From contig NZ_MWVJ01000076.1 in the NCBI RefSeq assembly GCF_002087335.1, positions 1-64,000 on the forward strand: a DNA stretch of 64,000 nucleotides, given 5' to 3'. Source of the DNA: Pseudophaeobacter leonis (GTDB taxonomy: Bacteria; Pseudomonadota; Alphaproteobacteria; Rhodobacterales; Rhodobacteraceae). The position numbers and the translations under genes were made by a program. The notes below the pieces were generated by a model that worked only from the letters and a program-made list of their open reading frames with translations, did no database searches and was not told the DNA's origin. Of the stretch, positions 35,987 through 45,562 are shown piece by piece. The first letter of the stretch is position 1; the number at the start of each line of letters is the position of its first letter.

Positions 35987-36007
35987 GCTCCGCGCAACGC
36001 GCGGAGC
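35987..36007. terminator. Hairpin GCTCCGCG-caacg-CGCGGAGC
   Basis: Perfect 8-bp arms with a 5-base loop, 130 bases downstream of the moaE stop on the minus strand, a likely end for the pgsA-moaD-moaE transcript. Confidence 0.5.
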
Positions 36008-36136
36008 CGGGCCCAACTGAGCAGGCACATTCTATGAATGTTGCCGAAACAGGGGGGAGAGGTACCTCTCACCGCGTACACTTCGGCTGAAATTGAGGGT
36101 TTGCTCGGGAGAGGTGGCTGCGCCCTGCAAAACTGG

Positions 36137-36583
36137 CTACCAGCGGATCAGAGCATCCTCATCCTCGGACTTGGCAGCCACCCAGTCAGCGGCGCCATCC
36201 GCGAGGATTTCTTTCTTCCAGAACGGGGCACGGGACTTCAGGTAGTCCATCAGATACTCAGCCGCCTCAAAGGCATCTTTGCGGTGCCGCGCGGCCGTCG
36301 CAACCATCATGATGCGTTCTCCCGGCACCAGCCGACCATAGCGGTGAATGACCAGCGCATCCACCAGAGACCAGCGCGTCATGGCCTCGGCCGCTATGGC
36401 CTCCAGTGCCTTTTGCGTCATCGCCGGGTAGTGCTCGATCTCCATCGCGACCAGTCCACCCGCATCAGCGTCCCGCACCACGCCCGTAAAGGTCACAACC
36501 GCACCGGCCCCCGCCGCACCCGCCGCAAAAGCGTCACTCTGCCGACCAAGGTCAAAATCTGCGTCCTGCACCAGAACCTTCAT
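36137..36583 (-). CDS. moaE: Molybdopterin synthase catalytic subunit MoaE
   Basis: Together with MoaD it converts cyclic pyranopterin monophosphate to molybdopterin. The 148-residue protein shows FTGVVRD, EIEHYPAM, VIHRYGRLVPGE and AEYLMDYLKSRAPFWKKEI with the active-site Lys residues. It lies 29 bases after moaD on the minus strand. Length is normal. Confidence 0.95.
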   Translation of the reverse strand: MKVLVQDADFDLGRQSDAFAAGAAGAGAVVTFTGVVRDADAGGLVAMEIEHYPAMTQKALEAIAAEAMTRWSLVDALVIHRYGRLVPGERIMMVATAARHRKDAFEAAEYLMDYLKSRAPFWKKEILADGAADWVAAKSEDEDALIRW

Positions 36584-36612
36584 GACATTCTCATCCCCCC
36601 GTCAGCCATCCG

Positions 36613-36857
36613 TCATCCACCCGTCATCGGCGGGAAAAAGGCGACTTCACGTACCCCCGCAAGAGAGGCGTCAAAATCCGACAAATCCTGATCAGCGCCA
36701 CCCGCAAGGCCGATGGGTCGGCAAAAGCCGCCTCGTAGCGCGCGTCACGCGCCTTCAGCTCTTCAACCAGTTCGGCAACCGTGGCGGCACTGGTCTCGAC
36801 CTGCTCCCGCGGCACACCGATGCGTTCGCGCACCCAGGCAAAATATACAACATCCAT
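36613..36857 (-). pseudogene. moaD: Molybdopterin synthase sulfur carrier subunit MoaD, one-base deletion
   Basis: MoaD carries the thiocarboxylate sulfur for MoaE. The frame from ATG 36857 (AAGGAG upstream) reads MDVVYFAWVRERIGVPREQ, then after ALRVAL turns into an Arg-rich tail that lacks the essential C-terminal Gly-Gly. In the neighbouring frame the expected end is present: QDLSDFDASLAGVREVAFFP, then PMTGG and TGA at 36613. One A missing near 36690 (CTGATCAG for CTGAATCAG) explains it. The reconstructed protein has about 81 residues. Its ATG overlaps the intended pgsA stop. Confidence 0.85.
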
Positions 36858-37527
36858 CAACGGGTCTCCTTCAGGTGAGGCAGCGCCTTGCGCATGTAAT
36901 CCGCCCCGGTGATCAGGGTCAAACCGCCGCGATCCACAACAGCCAGAGGCCAATCCTGCCGGTCCAGTACATGCCGTCAAACATCCAGCGCAACCCATTC
37001 ACGTCTTCCACCTGCCCGCTGAGGATCTCTGAAATCAATGGCTCATCCATGCCAATAGAGGACATCACAAGGTAGTGTTCAAAGATGCCCTGCGAAAACA
37101 GCGTCGCAATGGCCACCATCTGCGCCGTGGTCTTCCATTTGGCCAGTTTGGTCACCTTTAGCGTGCCGGCAGTGTCGCCCAGAAACTCACGCAGGCCAGA
37201 GACAAAGACTTCGCGAAACAGGATCACCGTGGCCGGCAGGACCAGCCAGGGGGTCCAGTGTTTTGCAGCATAGCCCACCAGGATCATCAGCGCGATCACC
37301 ACCATGGCCTTGTCCGCGATGGGATCCAGCATAGCACCGATCTTGGTTTCCTGCTTCAAGGTGCGTGCGAGGTAGCCGTCAAACCAGTCGGTTACCGCAG
37401 CCCCCACAAACAGGATCAGTGCAAACCAATCCGCCAGCGGGCGCGAAAAATAGAGAAACATAATGGCGAGGCCAGGTGCCGCCAGCAGGCGCACCACGGT
37501 CAGGATATTTGGCAGGGTCCATTTCAT
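36857..37527 (-). pseudogene. pgsA: CDP-diacylglycerol-glycerol-3-phosphate 3-phosphatidyltransferase PgsA, last codons shifted
   Basis: Makes phosphatidylglycerol phosphate in the inner membrane. The protein starts MKWTLPNILTVVRLLAAPGL and has the CDP-alcohol phosphotransferase motif TDWFDGYLART...GAMLDPIADK (about residues 46-72) and several membrane helices. As read it stops at 36919 after LWLLWIAAV. If one T is added to the TTT at 36921-36923, the frame goes on with LTLITGADYMRKALPHLKET to a TGA overlapping the moaD ATG, the usual family end. The enzyme is normally essential, so an error in the sequence is likely. The unshifted frame is 36919-37527. Confidence 0.88.
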
Positions 37528-37890
37528 GCGTCGGACCCTACAATGCGACCTGGAACATAAAAGATGCTAGCAGCATTTTAGCTTCGCGAAAGCACGCCGC
37601 GCAAAAATCGCTGCATTTTGGCCCACTATCTGCGTTTTGACCCCTTAAAAAGGACGCAGCCCTCCTGCGCAAAATCACCCATCCAGTCGCTCTGCTGACC
37701 GACCAGCGGCAGCAACAGCCAAAACGAACACCGTCAGGCTAAAGAGACCGGCGACGAGACGGGCGACGAGACGGGCTACTAGACGGGCAAAGAGTTGGAC
37801 GCAGGGTAGGGTTTTCAACCCACTCTACCCCTGCCCTGACCCTGCCCTGACCCTGGCCCAGCCCTGTCTTAGCTCTGGCCTAGCTTTGGC
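37528..37890. other. 363-bp intergenic region with tandem-repeat tracts
   Basis: Between uvrC (3' side) and pgsA (5' side), both on the minus strand. It holds three cgacgagacggg-like units (37750-37788), an inverted repeat GCAGGGTAG/CTACCCCTGC (37801-37834) that could end the uvrC transcript, and ccctgaccctg and gcctagctttg repeats (37829-37903) that run into the uvrC stop codon. No gene seen. Confidence 0.6.
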
Positions 37891-39756
37891 CTAGCTTTGG
37901 CCGTGGAAGAAATCATAGATCGTCTCGGCCAGCGCACCTGAAATGCCATCAACCGCCTTTAAATCAAGCAAATCAGCGCGGCTGACCGCCTTGGCACTGC
38001 CAAAATGCTTTAGCAGCGCCCGCTTGCGCCCGGCCCCGACACCGGGAACCTCGTCCAGCGGCGTGGCTCCGATGGCTTTGGCCCGTTTGGCCCGGTGGGT
38101 GCCAATGGCAAACCGGTGCGCCTCGTCCCGCAGGCGTTGCACGAAATAGAGCACGGGGTCATTGCGCTGCAGGGCAAAGGCATTCTCGCCCAGACGGTGG
38201 AACTCTTCCTTGCCGTGGTCGCGGTCCACCCCTTTGGCCACCCCGACCATGGGGATGTCCTGCACGCCGTGCTCTGCCATGATCTCGGCCACCGCAGAGA
38301 CCTGCCCGGCGCCGCCGTCAATCAGTAACAGATCCGGCCACAGGCCTTTGTCGCGATCCGGGTCTTCCTTTTTCAGCCGCGAGAACCTGCGGTTCAGCAC
38401 CTCTTTCATCATGCCAAAGTCATCGCCGGGCACCAGATCGTCGCCCCGGATGTTAAATTTGCGATAGGCGCTTTTCATAAACCCCTCTGGCCCCGCCACG
38501 ATCATGCCCCCAACCGCATTGGTGCCCTGAATATGCGAGTTGTCGTAGACCTCGATCCGCGCCGGTGGCCCCTCCAGCCCAAAGGCCTCAGCGAGGCCTT
38601 TCAGCAGCCGGGTTTGCGTCGCACTTTCGGCCATGCGGCGCGCCAGGCTTTCGCGGGCGTTTCTCACCGCACCGGCCACCAGTTCGGTTTTTTCTCCACG
38701 CAGCGGCACCACCAGCTCAACCTTGCGGCCCGCCTTGCCGCTGAGGGCTTCTTCCATCAGGTCGGTGTTCTCGATGGCATCCGACAGGATCAATTGCCGG
38801 GGCGGCTCTTTGTTGTCGTAGAACTGACCAAGGAACGCCTCCATCACCTCGGCCGGGCTCATATCCGCGTCCACACGCGGGTAGAAATCCTGATTGCCCC
38901 AGTTCTGGTTGGCGCGGATGAAAAACACCTGCACGCAGGCCTGACCGCCCTCCATATGCAGCCCGATAATATCGGCCTCGGCGACGCCGCGCGGGTTGAT
39001 CCCCTGAACGGACTGCACCTGGGTCAGCGCCTTGATACGATCCCGCAGGGCGGCGGCGCGCTCGAACTCCATGGCCTCGGAGGCCTTCATCATCTCCTCG
39101 GCCAGCTCTTCCTGAATTTTGGTCGAGCGCCCGGCCAGAAACCGTTCGGCGTCGCGGACCGCCAGACCATAATCCGCCTCGGAAATCTCACCGGTACAGG
39201 GCGCCGAGCAGCGCTTGATCTGATACTGCAGACAGGGCCGCGTGCGGCTTTCAAACATCGCGTCGGAACAGTTGCGCAGCAAGAACGCCTTTTGCAGCTG
39301 GTTCAATGTCCGGTTCACCGCGCCGGCCCCGGCAAAGGGGCCAAAATAGCTGCCCTTTTGTTTGCGCGCACCGCGATGCTTTTTGATCTGTGCAAAGGCA
39401 TGATCCTTGGCCACCAGGATACTAGGAAAGCTTTTGTCATCGCGCAGCAGCACGTTGTATTTCGGCTTGAGCTGCTTGATCAGGTTCTGCTCCAGCAGCA
39501 GCGCCTCGGTCTCGGTCCGGGTGGTGAGAAACATCATGGTTTCCGTCAGCCGGATCATCCGCTCGATCCGGGGCGAATTGCCGGGCCGGGTATAGTTCGA
39601 CACCCGCGCCCGCAGATTGCGCGCCTTGCCGACATAGAGCACCCGGCTTTCCCCATCGAGCATGCGATAGACACCCGGAGAGGCGTCCAGCGTTTTCACA
39701 TAATCCTGGATAACGGCATAGCCGGTTCTGGGCGGTTCGGGCATCTGATCAGTCAT
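37891..39756 (-). CDS. uvrC: Excinuclease ABC subunit UvrC
   Basis: The dual-incision nuclease of nucleotide excision repair. The 621-residue protein has the GIY-YIG domain at its N-terminus ([20 protein letters not shown]), a Cys-rich patch ([17 protein letters not shown]), the UVR motif near [12 protein letters not shown], the RNase H-like nuclease domain ([25 protein letters not shown]) and C-terminal helix-hairpin-helix units ([20 protein letters not shown]). Start 39756 is chosen because homologues begin near here. Confidence 0.95.
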   Translation of the reverse strand: MTDQMPEPPRTGYAVIQDYVKTLDASPGVYRMLDGESRVLYVGKARNLRARVSNYTRPGNSPRIERMIRLTETMMFLTTRTETEALLLEQNLIKQLKPKYNVLLRDDKSFPSILVAKDHAFAQIKKHRGARKQKGSYFGPFAGAGAVNRTLNQLQKAFLLRNCSDAMFESRTRPCLQYQIKRCSAPCTGEISEADYGLAVRDAERFLAGRSTKIQEELAEEMMKASEAMEFERAAALRDRIKALTQVQSVQGINPRGVAEADIIGLHMEGGQACVQVFFIRANQNWGNQDFYPRVDADMSPAEVMEAFLGQFYDNKEPPRQLILSDAIENTDLMEEALSGKAGRKVELVVPLRGEKTELVAGAVRNARESLARRMAESATQTRLLKGLAEAFGLEGPPARIEVYDNSHIQGTNAVGGMIVAGPEGFMKSAYRKFNIRGDDLVPGDDFGMMKEVLNRRFSRLKKEDPDRDKGLWPDLLLIDGGAGQVSAVAEIMAEHGVQDIPMVGVAKGVDRDHGKEEFHRLGENAFALQRNDPVLYFVQRLRDEAHRFAIGTHRAKRAKAIGATPLDEVPGVGAGRKRALLKHFGSAKAVSRADLLDLKAVDGISGALAETIYDFFHGQS

Positions 39757-40060
39757 AGTATCAGTGATATGATTCCCTGCGCCCGGCTGCAATGACTGCC
39801 CCACAGTATCAAGCCCTGAACAAATCCACTGACCATGTGGATAAACCTGAAGATATCTTCGGGCTATCCCCACATTCCCCTTGTTTCAAAGCGAATATTC
39901 ATCATTGCTTAATTTTTAGGCAAAATCTTAAGTCGCTGAAATTAAACGGAACTTTTTCGTACATCTGTCAAGTTTTTGAAAACAAAGACTCTTTTGTAAC
40001 AAATCCGTGAATGCGCCCCCCGGGGTGCACAACTTCCCCCGCGTCACCCTGAAAGGCAGC
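39757..40060. promoter_or_regulatory. 304-bp AT-rich intergenic region with a DnaA-box sequence
   Basis: This is the most AT-rich stretch of the window (especially 39890-40005). It contains TGTGGATAA at 39836-39844, a perfect DnaA box in reverse orientation, the palindrome AAGATATCTT just after it, and a box-like TATCCCCACA further on. It is the 5' region of uvrC. It could hold a strong promoter or a small RNA. I see no open frame. Confidence 0.45.
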
Positions 40061-40837
40061 TCAGTCGCCTGCCAGCCCGTCGTTGTGATCCCAGCCGAGG
40101 TGCTCACCGCCATCGACACAAATCAGCTGGCCGGTCACCGCCCGCGCCGCCAGAAGGTAGCCAAGCGCTGCGGCAATGTCCTCAGGATCGACGCCACGCT
40201 GCAACGGCGTTGCGGCGCGCTGCCTGGCAAACTCTTCGCCGCTTTGATGCTGGTTGGCCAATGTGGGGCCCGGCCCGATGGCATTGACCCGGATCCCCGG
40301 GGCCAGCGCCTGGGCTGCGGTCTGGGTCAGTGTCCAAAGCGCTGATTTTGCCAGAGTATAGCTCATAAAATCGGGAGCGAGGTTGCGCACCCGCTGGTCA
40401 ATATGATCGACCACCAGCCCCCAGGCCAGGGCCTCTCCGGCGTGATCGCGCTGCTGTGCCACCGGCTGCTGCGCCATGGCCTGCGTCAGCAAAAACGGTG
40501 CGCGCAGGTTGCTGTCAAAGTGACGGTCCCAGCTCGTGAGGGTGGCGGTTTGCAACAGATCCGGCTCAAAGATCGAGGCGTTGTTCACAAGGCAGGTCAC
40601 AGGCCCCTGCAGCGCCTCTGCCGCTCTGGGCAACAGCGCCATGCTGGCCTCGGACACCAACAGATCAGCATGCACAGTGACGGCCTTTTGCCCCATCTGG
40701 CGGATTTGCGCTGCGACCTCTTCGGCCGCGCCGGCTGAGCTGTGGTAGTGAACCGCAACATCATAGCCATCGCTGGCCAGTTTCAGCGCCATGGCCCGGC
40801 CAAGACGCTTGCCTGCCCCCGTTACCAATGCCCGCAT
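40061..40837 (-). CDS. Short-chain dehydrogenase/reductase (FolM/pteridine-reductase-like)
   Basis: A 258-residue NAD(P)-dependent oxidoreductase. It has the cofactor motif TGAGKRLGRAMALKLASDG, NNASIFEPDLL, the catalytic YTLAK (Tyr-x-x-x-Lys), RVNAIGPGPTLAN and the ending ICVDGGEHLGW. The TGAGKRLG start and GGxxLGW end are typical of FolM-like dihydromonapterin or pteridine reductases; this specificity is inference. GGGAGG lies upstream of ATG 40837. It follows the exchanger gene closely on the same strand. Confidence 0.85.
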   Translation of the reverse strand: MRALVTGAGKRLGRAMALKLASDGYDVAVHYHSSAGAAEEVAAQIRQMGQKAVTVHADLLVSEASMALLPRAAEALQGPVTCLVNNASIFEPDLLQTATLTSWDRHFDSNLRAPFLLTQAMAQQPVAQQRDHAGEALAWGLVVDHIDQRVRNLAPDFMSYTLAKSALWTLTQTAAQALAPGIRVNAIGPGPTLANQHQSGEEFARQRAATPLQRGVDPEDIAAALGYLLAARAVTGQLICVDGGEHLGWDHNDGLAGD

Positions 40838-40874
40838 CAAAAGCCTCCCACAACCTACGATCCAGCCGTCACGT

Positions 40875-41833
40875 TCAGAACAGCACCACCAGATATGCGA
40901 TGTAAAGCCCTGTCAGCACAAAGCCCCAGACCCGCGTGATGTCCTGTTTCAGGAACACAAAAGGTATCAACAGCAGCGAGGCGGCCAGCATCAACCAGAG
41001 GTCAAAGCGCAGGAATTCTGGCGCAACCGAAATCGGCCCAACAAAGGTGGCAACACCGATAATGGCCAAAAGGTTGAACATGTTTGAGCCGATGACATTG
41101 CCAAGGGCAACATCTGCCTGCCGTCTCAGCGTGGCCATGACTGTGGTGGCGAGCTCTGGCAGGGAGGTGCCAATGGCCACCAGCGTCAGGCCGATCACCG
41201 TCTCGCTGATATGGTACATCCGGGCAATGATGGTCGAGTTATCAACCAACAGATCAGCCCCCAGCGGCAGACCAATCAGGCCCAGCCCCAGATAGAGACC
41301 AATACGCCAGTAAGGCATGTCTGGGTCTGCCTCATCCAGCCCCTCCAGGTCTTCGTCTGCCACAGCGCCCCACAGCCATTGCGGCGATGGGCACGGGCCT
41401 CGCGAAAGGCATTCACCAGGAACAAAGCCAGCGCCGCCAGCAAGATCAGGCCCGACCAGATCGTGAAGGTTCCGCAAAAGGCCAGACCGATAAACAGCAC
41501 CGTCGCCAAGAGCATAAAGACATAGTTTCTGCGGGTGCTGCACTGGCTGGTATGCAGGGTCGCCATAAGCGCCGGAATACCCAGAACCATCAGGATATTG
41601 GCCGTATTCGACCCCACCACGTTGCCCAGCGCAATGCCATCGGCATTGGCATACACGGCGTTGATGGCGATCAACAGCTCGGGGGCCGAGGTGCCGAAGG
41701 CCACAATGGTCAGACTGACGATCAGGGCAGGCACGCCCAGCCGCAGCGACAGGTTCACAGCACCACGCACCAGCGCGTCGCCCGCCAAAAGCAGGATCAC
41801 CAGCCCCAAAGCACAGAGCAGCCATGGCATCAT
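40875..41833 (-). pseudogene. Calcium/sodium antiporter (CaCA family), one-base deletion
   Basis: An inner-membrane cation exchanger with two inverted alpha repeats. The first half (ATG 41833, AAGGA upstream) contains LTIVAFGTSAPELLIAINAV and GNVVGSNTANILMVLG. The second half, in another frame, contains LTLVAIGTSLPELATTVMAT and GNVIGSNMFNLLAIIG. The central acidic loop (VADEDLEGLDEADPDM) marks the join. One G missing from the run at 41368-41371 explains the break. Reconstructed length is about 319 residues, normal for YrbG/CaxA-like exchangers. Confidence 0.87.
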
Positions 41834-42004
41834 TTACGTGGTCCTTTTAACTTACAGCCGCAGGGGCTCTTGCCGATCTTAAAGCGCCCACAGGAGGGGC
41901 AGCGTGCGGACTGCAAACGTTTCTGGCCGGGAAAGGTTAAGTTTTCCGAACATGGCCAAAACAGCGATGGCCACCAAAAACAGGGTCACAATCTTGAATA
42001 TCAC
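41830..42004 (-). pseudogene. Small membrane-anchored zinc-ribbon-like protein, one-base insertion
   Basis: A GTG start at 42004, two bases after the S49 peptidase stop, gives VIFKIVTLFLVAIAVLAMFG, a membrane helix. The frame then stops early. One base fewer near 41938 gives a continuation FPGQKRLQSARCPSCGRFKI and GKSPCGCKLKGPRK ending in a TGA that overlaps the exchanger ATG. CxxC and CxC suggest a zinc ribbon. The reconstructed product has about 57 residues. The close packing between two genes supports it. Function unknown. Confidence 0.6.
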
Positions 42005-42005
42005 C

Positions 42006-42806
42006 TCAGAGACCAAACCGCGCGAATGCGGCGCGCTCCTCGATCCCTGCCACCGCATCCTGCGCCAGCTGCACGCCGAAACGGCTCAGGAAGGGCCGCT
42101 TGATCCCATAGTTCCGCAGTTTCACCTTGTCGCCGAAACGGGCCTGCAGCGCGGGTTTCAGATGCGCGATGCCATCAATCAGCCCCAGCTCTGTGGCGCG
42201 TTTGGCCAGCCAGATCTCGCCGGTGAACAGCTCGTGACTGCCGTCCAGCTTATCGCCGCGCCGTTCGGTGACGTGGTCGATGAAATTCGTATGGATATCG
42301 CCCAGCAGCCCCTTGAGCCGCGCAACATCTTCGGGGTCTTCCGCCCGGAAGGGATCCAGCATGGATTTGCTCTCGCCTGCGGTATAGACCCTGCGCTCGA
42401 CGCCGTAACGCGCCAGCAGCTCCTGGGCGCCAAACCCGGCAGAAATCACCCCGATAGAGCCAATGATAGAACTCGCATCGGCCCAGATCTCATCGGCAGA
42501 AACCGCCAGCCAGTAGCCACCCGAGGCAGCCACGTCTTCGACAAAGGCGATGACGGGAATGTCCTTTTCCTGCGCCAGGCGACGAATACGGGCGCCAATC
42601 AGCGAGCTTTGCACCGGGGAGCCACCCGGAGAGTTGATCTCCAGCGCAACAGCATCAGGTTTGCCCTTGCTGAAAGCGGCCTCAAGAACAGGTGCCAGCG
42701 AGACATCATTCAGGGAGGCGCCGCGCCCGGAGATGCCAATAGCACCAGCGAGACGCACCACAGAGACCAGGGGCGCTTTTTTCACAAAGGGTATACGCAG
42801 CATCAT
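42006..42806 (-). CDS. S49 family serine peptidase (SohB/SppA type)
   Basis: A protein of about 266 residues related to signal-peptide peptidase and SohB. Seen are VVRLAGAIG, ALEINSPGGSPVQSSLIGAR, VEDVAASGGYWLA with the nucleophile Ser, SIIGSIGVISAGFGA and AGESKSMLDPF with the probable general-base Lys. The start lies at 42806 or 42803; a longer frame to 42947 adds a hydrophobic stretch (SAPAAIYIVAMML) that could be a membrane anchor. No clear ribosome-binding site decides this. It heads a minus-strand run with the zinc-ribbon protein and exchanger. Confidence 0.85.
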   Translation of the reverse strand: MMLRIPFVKKAPLVSVVRLAGAIGISGRGASLNDVSLAPVLEAAFSKGKPDAVALEINSPGGSPVQSSLIGARIRRLAQEKDIPVIAFVEDVAASGGYWLAVSADEIWADASSIIGSIGVISAGFGAQELLARYGVERRVYTAGESKSMLDPFRAEDPEDVARLKGLLGDIHTNFIDHVTERRGDKLDGSHELFTGEIWLAKRATELGLIDGIAHLKPALQARFGDKVKLRNYGIKRPFLSRFGVQLAQDAVAGIEERAAFARFGL

Positions 42807-42986
42807 GGCGACGATGTAGATCGCCGCAGGAGCTGAAACAAGGGAGGCCGCCTCACAAAACCCGATCCACTCAAAAAGTGAAGAGCCCTGTGTAAATTTG
42901 CAACGCTCCCGACCGGGGTCAGGAGCGTTTGCATTAATATCGGTCATTTGACGCAGGCTGTTGCTGCTGCAAAGGGTTAGCCCCTG

Positions 42987-43747
42987 TTAGGAGCGAATGC
43001 GCCAGCCGGTTTTGAAAATCCACCAGATCACCGCAAGGCACAGGGCGGTAAAGACGCCAATTGCCAGCAGGCTGAGGCCCACCGGCACATCCGAGGTGCC
43101 AAAGAAGGACCAGCGAAAGCCTGAAATCAGATAGACAACCGGATTGAACAGGGTGATTTTCTGCCAGATCGGCGGCAGCATCGAGATCGAGTAGAACGAG
43201 CCCCCCAGAAAGACCAGCGGCGTCACGATCAGCAGCGGCACCAGTTGCAACTGCTCAAAGTTCTTGGCCCAGATGCTGATGATAACCGCATCAGCGCAAA
43301 GCTGAGGCAGGTGAGCACCAAAAACAGCACCATGGCCAGGGGGTGCGCGATGGTAATGTCGACAAACAATGTCGAGGTGGCGAGGATCACAACGCCAATG
43401 AACAGCGCCTTGGTTGCCGCCGCGCCAACATAGCCCAGCACGATCTCCAGAAAGCTCACAGGGGCTGACAAAAGCTCGTAAATTGTGCCGATGAATTTGG
43501 GAAAGTAGATCCCAAAAGAGGCGTTGGAGATGCTTTGGGTCATCACGCTGAGCATGATCAGACCGGGCACGATAAAGGCGCCATAGTTGATGCCGTCCAC
43601 CTGATCTATCCGGCTGCCGATGGCGGCGCCAAACACCACAAAATACAGCGAGGTCGACAGGACCGGTGACAGGAAACTTTGAAACAGGGTGCGAAAGAAC
43701 CGCGCCATTTCAAATTGGTAGATCGACCAGATCGCTGTCCAGTTCAT
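42987..43747 (-). pseudogene. ABC-2 type transporter permease, one-base deletion
   Basis: The membrane subunit of a two-gene exporter. ATG 43747 begins [20 protein letters not shown] and continues with [20 protein letters not shown] and [17 protein letters not shown]. Near 43286-43291 the frame shifts; the rest is [20 protein letters not shown] and [17 protein letters not shown] to 42987, which is the conserved ABC-2 permease end. About 253 residues with six helices when joined. Its ATG overlaps the intended ATPase stop by four bases. Confidence 0.85.
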
Positions 43748-44675
43748 GACTTCTCTCCTGAAACGAGACCCAACAAAGATGTCCTCCAGACTGGATTGCC
43801 GGGTGGAAACATCCGCTAGCAGCAGCCCTGCCGCTGCCACATCATTCAGCAGGGCGGTAATGCCGGTGCGCTCGGCCTTGGTGTCATAGGTATAGATCAG
43901 CGCTGATCCGCCCTCGTTCAGCTCAAGATCATAGGAGGCAAGGCTGGCGGGGATGGCCGGGATTGGTGCATTCAGATGCACACAGAGTTGTTTCTTGCCC
44001 AGTTGGGCCATCAGCTCATCTTTGTCTTTGACCAGCAGGATCTGACCATCGGCGATCACGCCAACCCGGTCGGCAATCGCCTCGGCTTCCTCAATGTAAT
44101 GGGTCGTCAGGATGATGGTGACGCCATTGCTCTTGAGCTCGCGCACCACATCCCACATGTCCTTGCGCAGCTCCACATCAACCCCGGCGGTGGGCTCGTC
44201 CAGAAACAACAGGCGCGGCTCATGGGCCAGCGCCTTGGCGATCAGCACCCGGCGTTTCATGCCACCCGACAGCTCTTTAATCTGGTTGTTACGCTTTGTC
44301 CCAAAGCGACAGCTTTTTCAGGATATCCTCGATCAGCGCGTCATTCTTTGGCTTGCCAAACAGCCCGCGCGAAAACCGCACCGAGTTGATCACCTTCTCA
44401 AAGGGCTCAAGACTGATTTCCTGCGGCACCAACCCGATGAGGGAGCGGGCGGCGCGAAACTCGGTCAGGATATCATGACCACCAACCGTTACGGTGCCAG
44501 AGGTCGGAATGATGATACCGCAGACGGTAGAGATCAATGTGGTTTTGCCAGCGCCATTGGGCCCCAACAGCGCCAGGATCTCACCCTGTTCGATGTCGAG
44601 AGAGACACCTTTCAGGGCTTCAAAGCCACCCTCATAGGATTTGCGCAGATCAGAAATGGACAGGATCGCCACCAT
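43744..44675 (-). pseudogene. ABC transporter ATP-binding protein, two one-base insertions
   Basis: The ATPase partner of the ABC-2 permease. The first frame (from 44675) has the Walker A motif [10 protein letters not shown] near residue 39 and the Q-loop [13 protein letters not shown], then stops at 44289. Removing the base at 44294 joins it to the signature LSGGMKRR, Walker [13 protein letters not shown] and the switch His ([12 protein letters not shown]). A second extra base at 43768 makes this frame run into the permease; without it the protein ends GLVSGEKS at a TGA overlapping the permease ATG. The apparent ATPase-permease fusion is therefore artificial. Transported substrate unknown. 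Confidence 0.87.
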
Positions 44676-44821
44676 GGGGCCTCCGTTGAAATATCAATAC
44701 TGGCGCACCCTAGCGACGGGTTGTCGCAGCCACCAGTGAAGCTATGCGCAGACACATGTGCGCCTGCGCAGGGATAGATTTAGAAGGCCAGATGAAGGCC
44801 GGACAGGGACAGCGAAAGGCG

Positions 44822-45361
44822 TCAGCTGCCACCGGTGATCTTTTTGAACCAGCCCTTTTTCTCAGCCGCACCATGTGCCTCCTCACTGCCAGACTCCTCA
44901 CTGCCAGCCTCCTCAGGGGCTTCCGGCGCCAGATGTGTCTGCAGATTGACAAAGAACTGATCCGCCATCTTTTTGGCAAAGCCATCAATGATCCGGCTGC
45001 CAAGCTGGGCCAGCTTGCCGCCGACCTTGGCCTCGACCTCATAGGACAGCAAGGTGCCGGTCCCGGATGCCGCGAGGCCCACCACAGCGCCGCCTTTGGC
45101 AAAGCCAGCCGCGCCGCCCTTGCCCTCGCCCGAGATGGTCAGTTTTTCATTCTCCACCAGATCTGACAGCGTGACCTGCCCCTTAAAGCTGGCCTTCACC
45201 GGGCCGACCTTTTGCGTGACCTTGGCCTCAAATCCCTCATCCACGCTGCCGGTGACATATTCCGCGCCCGGCACGCAGGCCTTCAGCACCTCGGGGTTCA
45301 GCAGCGCTGCATAGACTACGGCTGGCGGGGCGGCGATTTCTTTTTGATCACTCATCTGCAT
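44822..45361 (-). CDS. CoxG/SRPBCC family carbon-monoxide-dehydrogenase subunit G-like protein
   Basis: 179 residues of the SRPBCC lipid-binding fold. Seen are IAAPPAVVYAALLNPEVLKA, CVPGAEYVTGSVDEGFEAKV and LLSYEVEAKVGGKLAQLGSR. CoxG anchors maturing CO dehydrogenase to the membrane in carboxydotrophs. Here there are no cox structural genes, so another role for an SRPBCC protein is possible. The Glu/Ser-rich tail ends KKGWFKKITGGS, amphipathic and basic. AAGGAG precedes the ATG at 45361. Confidence 0.85.
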   Translation of the reverse strand: MQMSDQKEIAAPPAVVYAALLNPEVLKACVPGAEYVTGSVDEGFEAKVTQKVGPVKASFKGQVTLSDLVENEKLTISGEGKGGAAGFAKGGAVVGLAASGTGTLLSYEVEAKVGGKLAQLGSRIIDGFAKKMADQFFVNLQTHLAPEAPEEAGSEESGSEEAHGAAEKKGWFKKITGGS

Positions 45362-45562
45362 GGCGGCTCTCCTTGAGGCGGGCGGGCGGGATATGGGACA
45401 GCTTTTGCGCTCTGCCTCTGAAACCCGCGCCTGTTGCTGGTGTCGGGAACAATCCTGCCTCTAGATCTACCCGACCCGCAAGCCCTCTGCCAAGATGCTT
45501 GCTGATGCATCCCCATTCTGATGCCCCCCCATTTTTGAGACGACGCCCAGTGTGCGGTTTGG

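Larger units (their letters stand above)
35791..36136. other. 346-bp convergent intergenic region without a gene
   Basis: The gap holds the hairpins at 35885-35919 and 35987-36007, a poly-A/poly-G run (35825-35840), and the sequence GCGCCCTTCCA...GCCCGAC (about 35846-35874), which resembles the elements at 3887 and 52498. Short frames here show no family features. Confidence 0.55.

Noticed and set aside
43229-44260. Natural fusion of ABC ATPase and permease
   Set aside because: Removing one base at 43768 gives a standard ATPase end (GLVSGEKS) whose TGA overlaps the permease ATG; the fusion is a product of a frameshift.
44822-45361. Evidence for CO dehydrogenase and CO oxidation
   Set aside because: Only the CoxG-like SRPBCC protein is present; no coxL, coxM or coxS genes are seen, so CO oxidation cannot be inferred.
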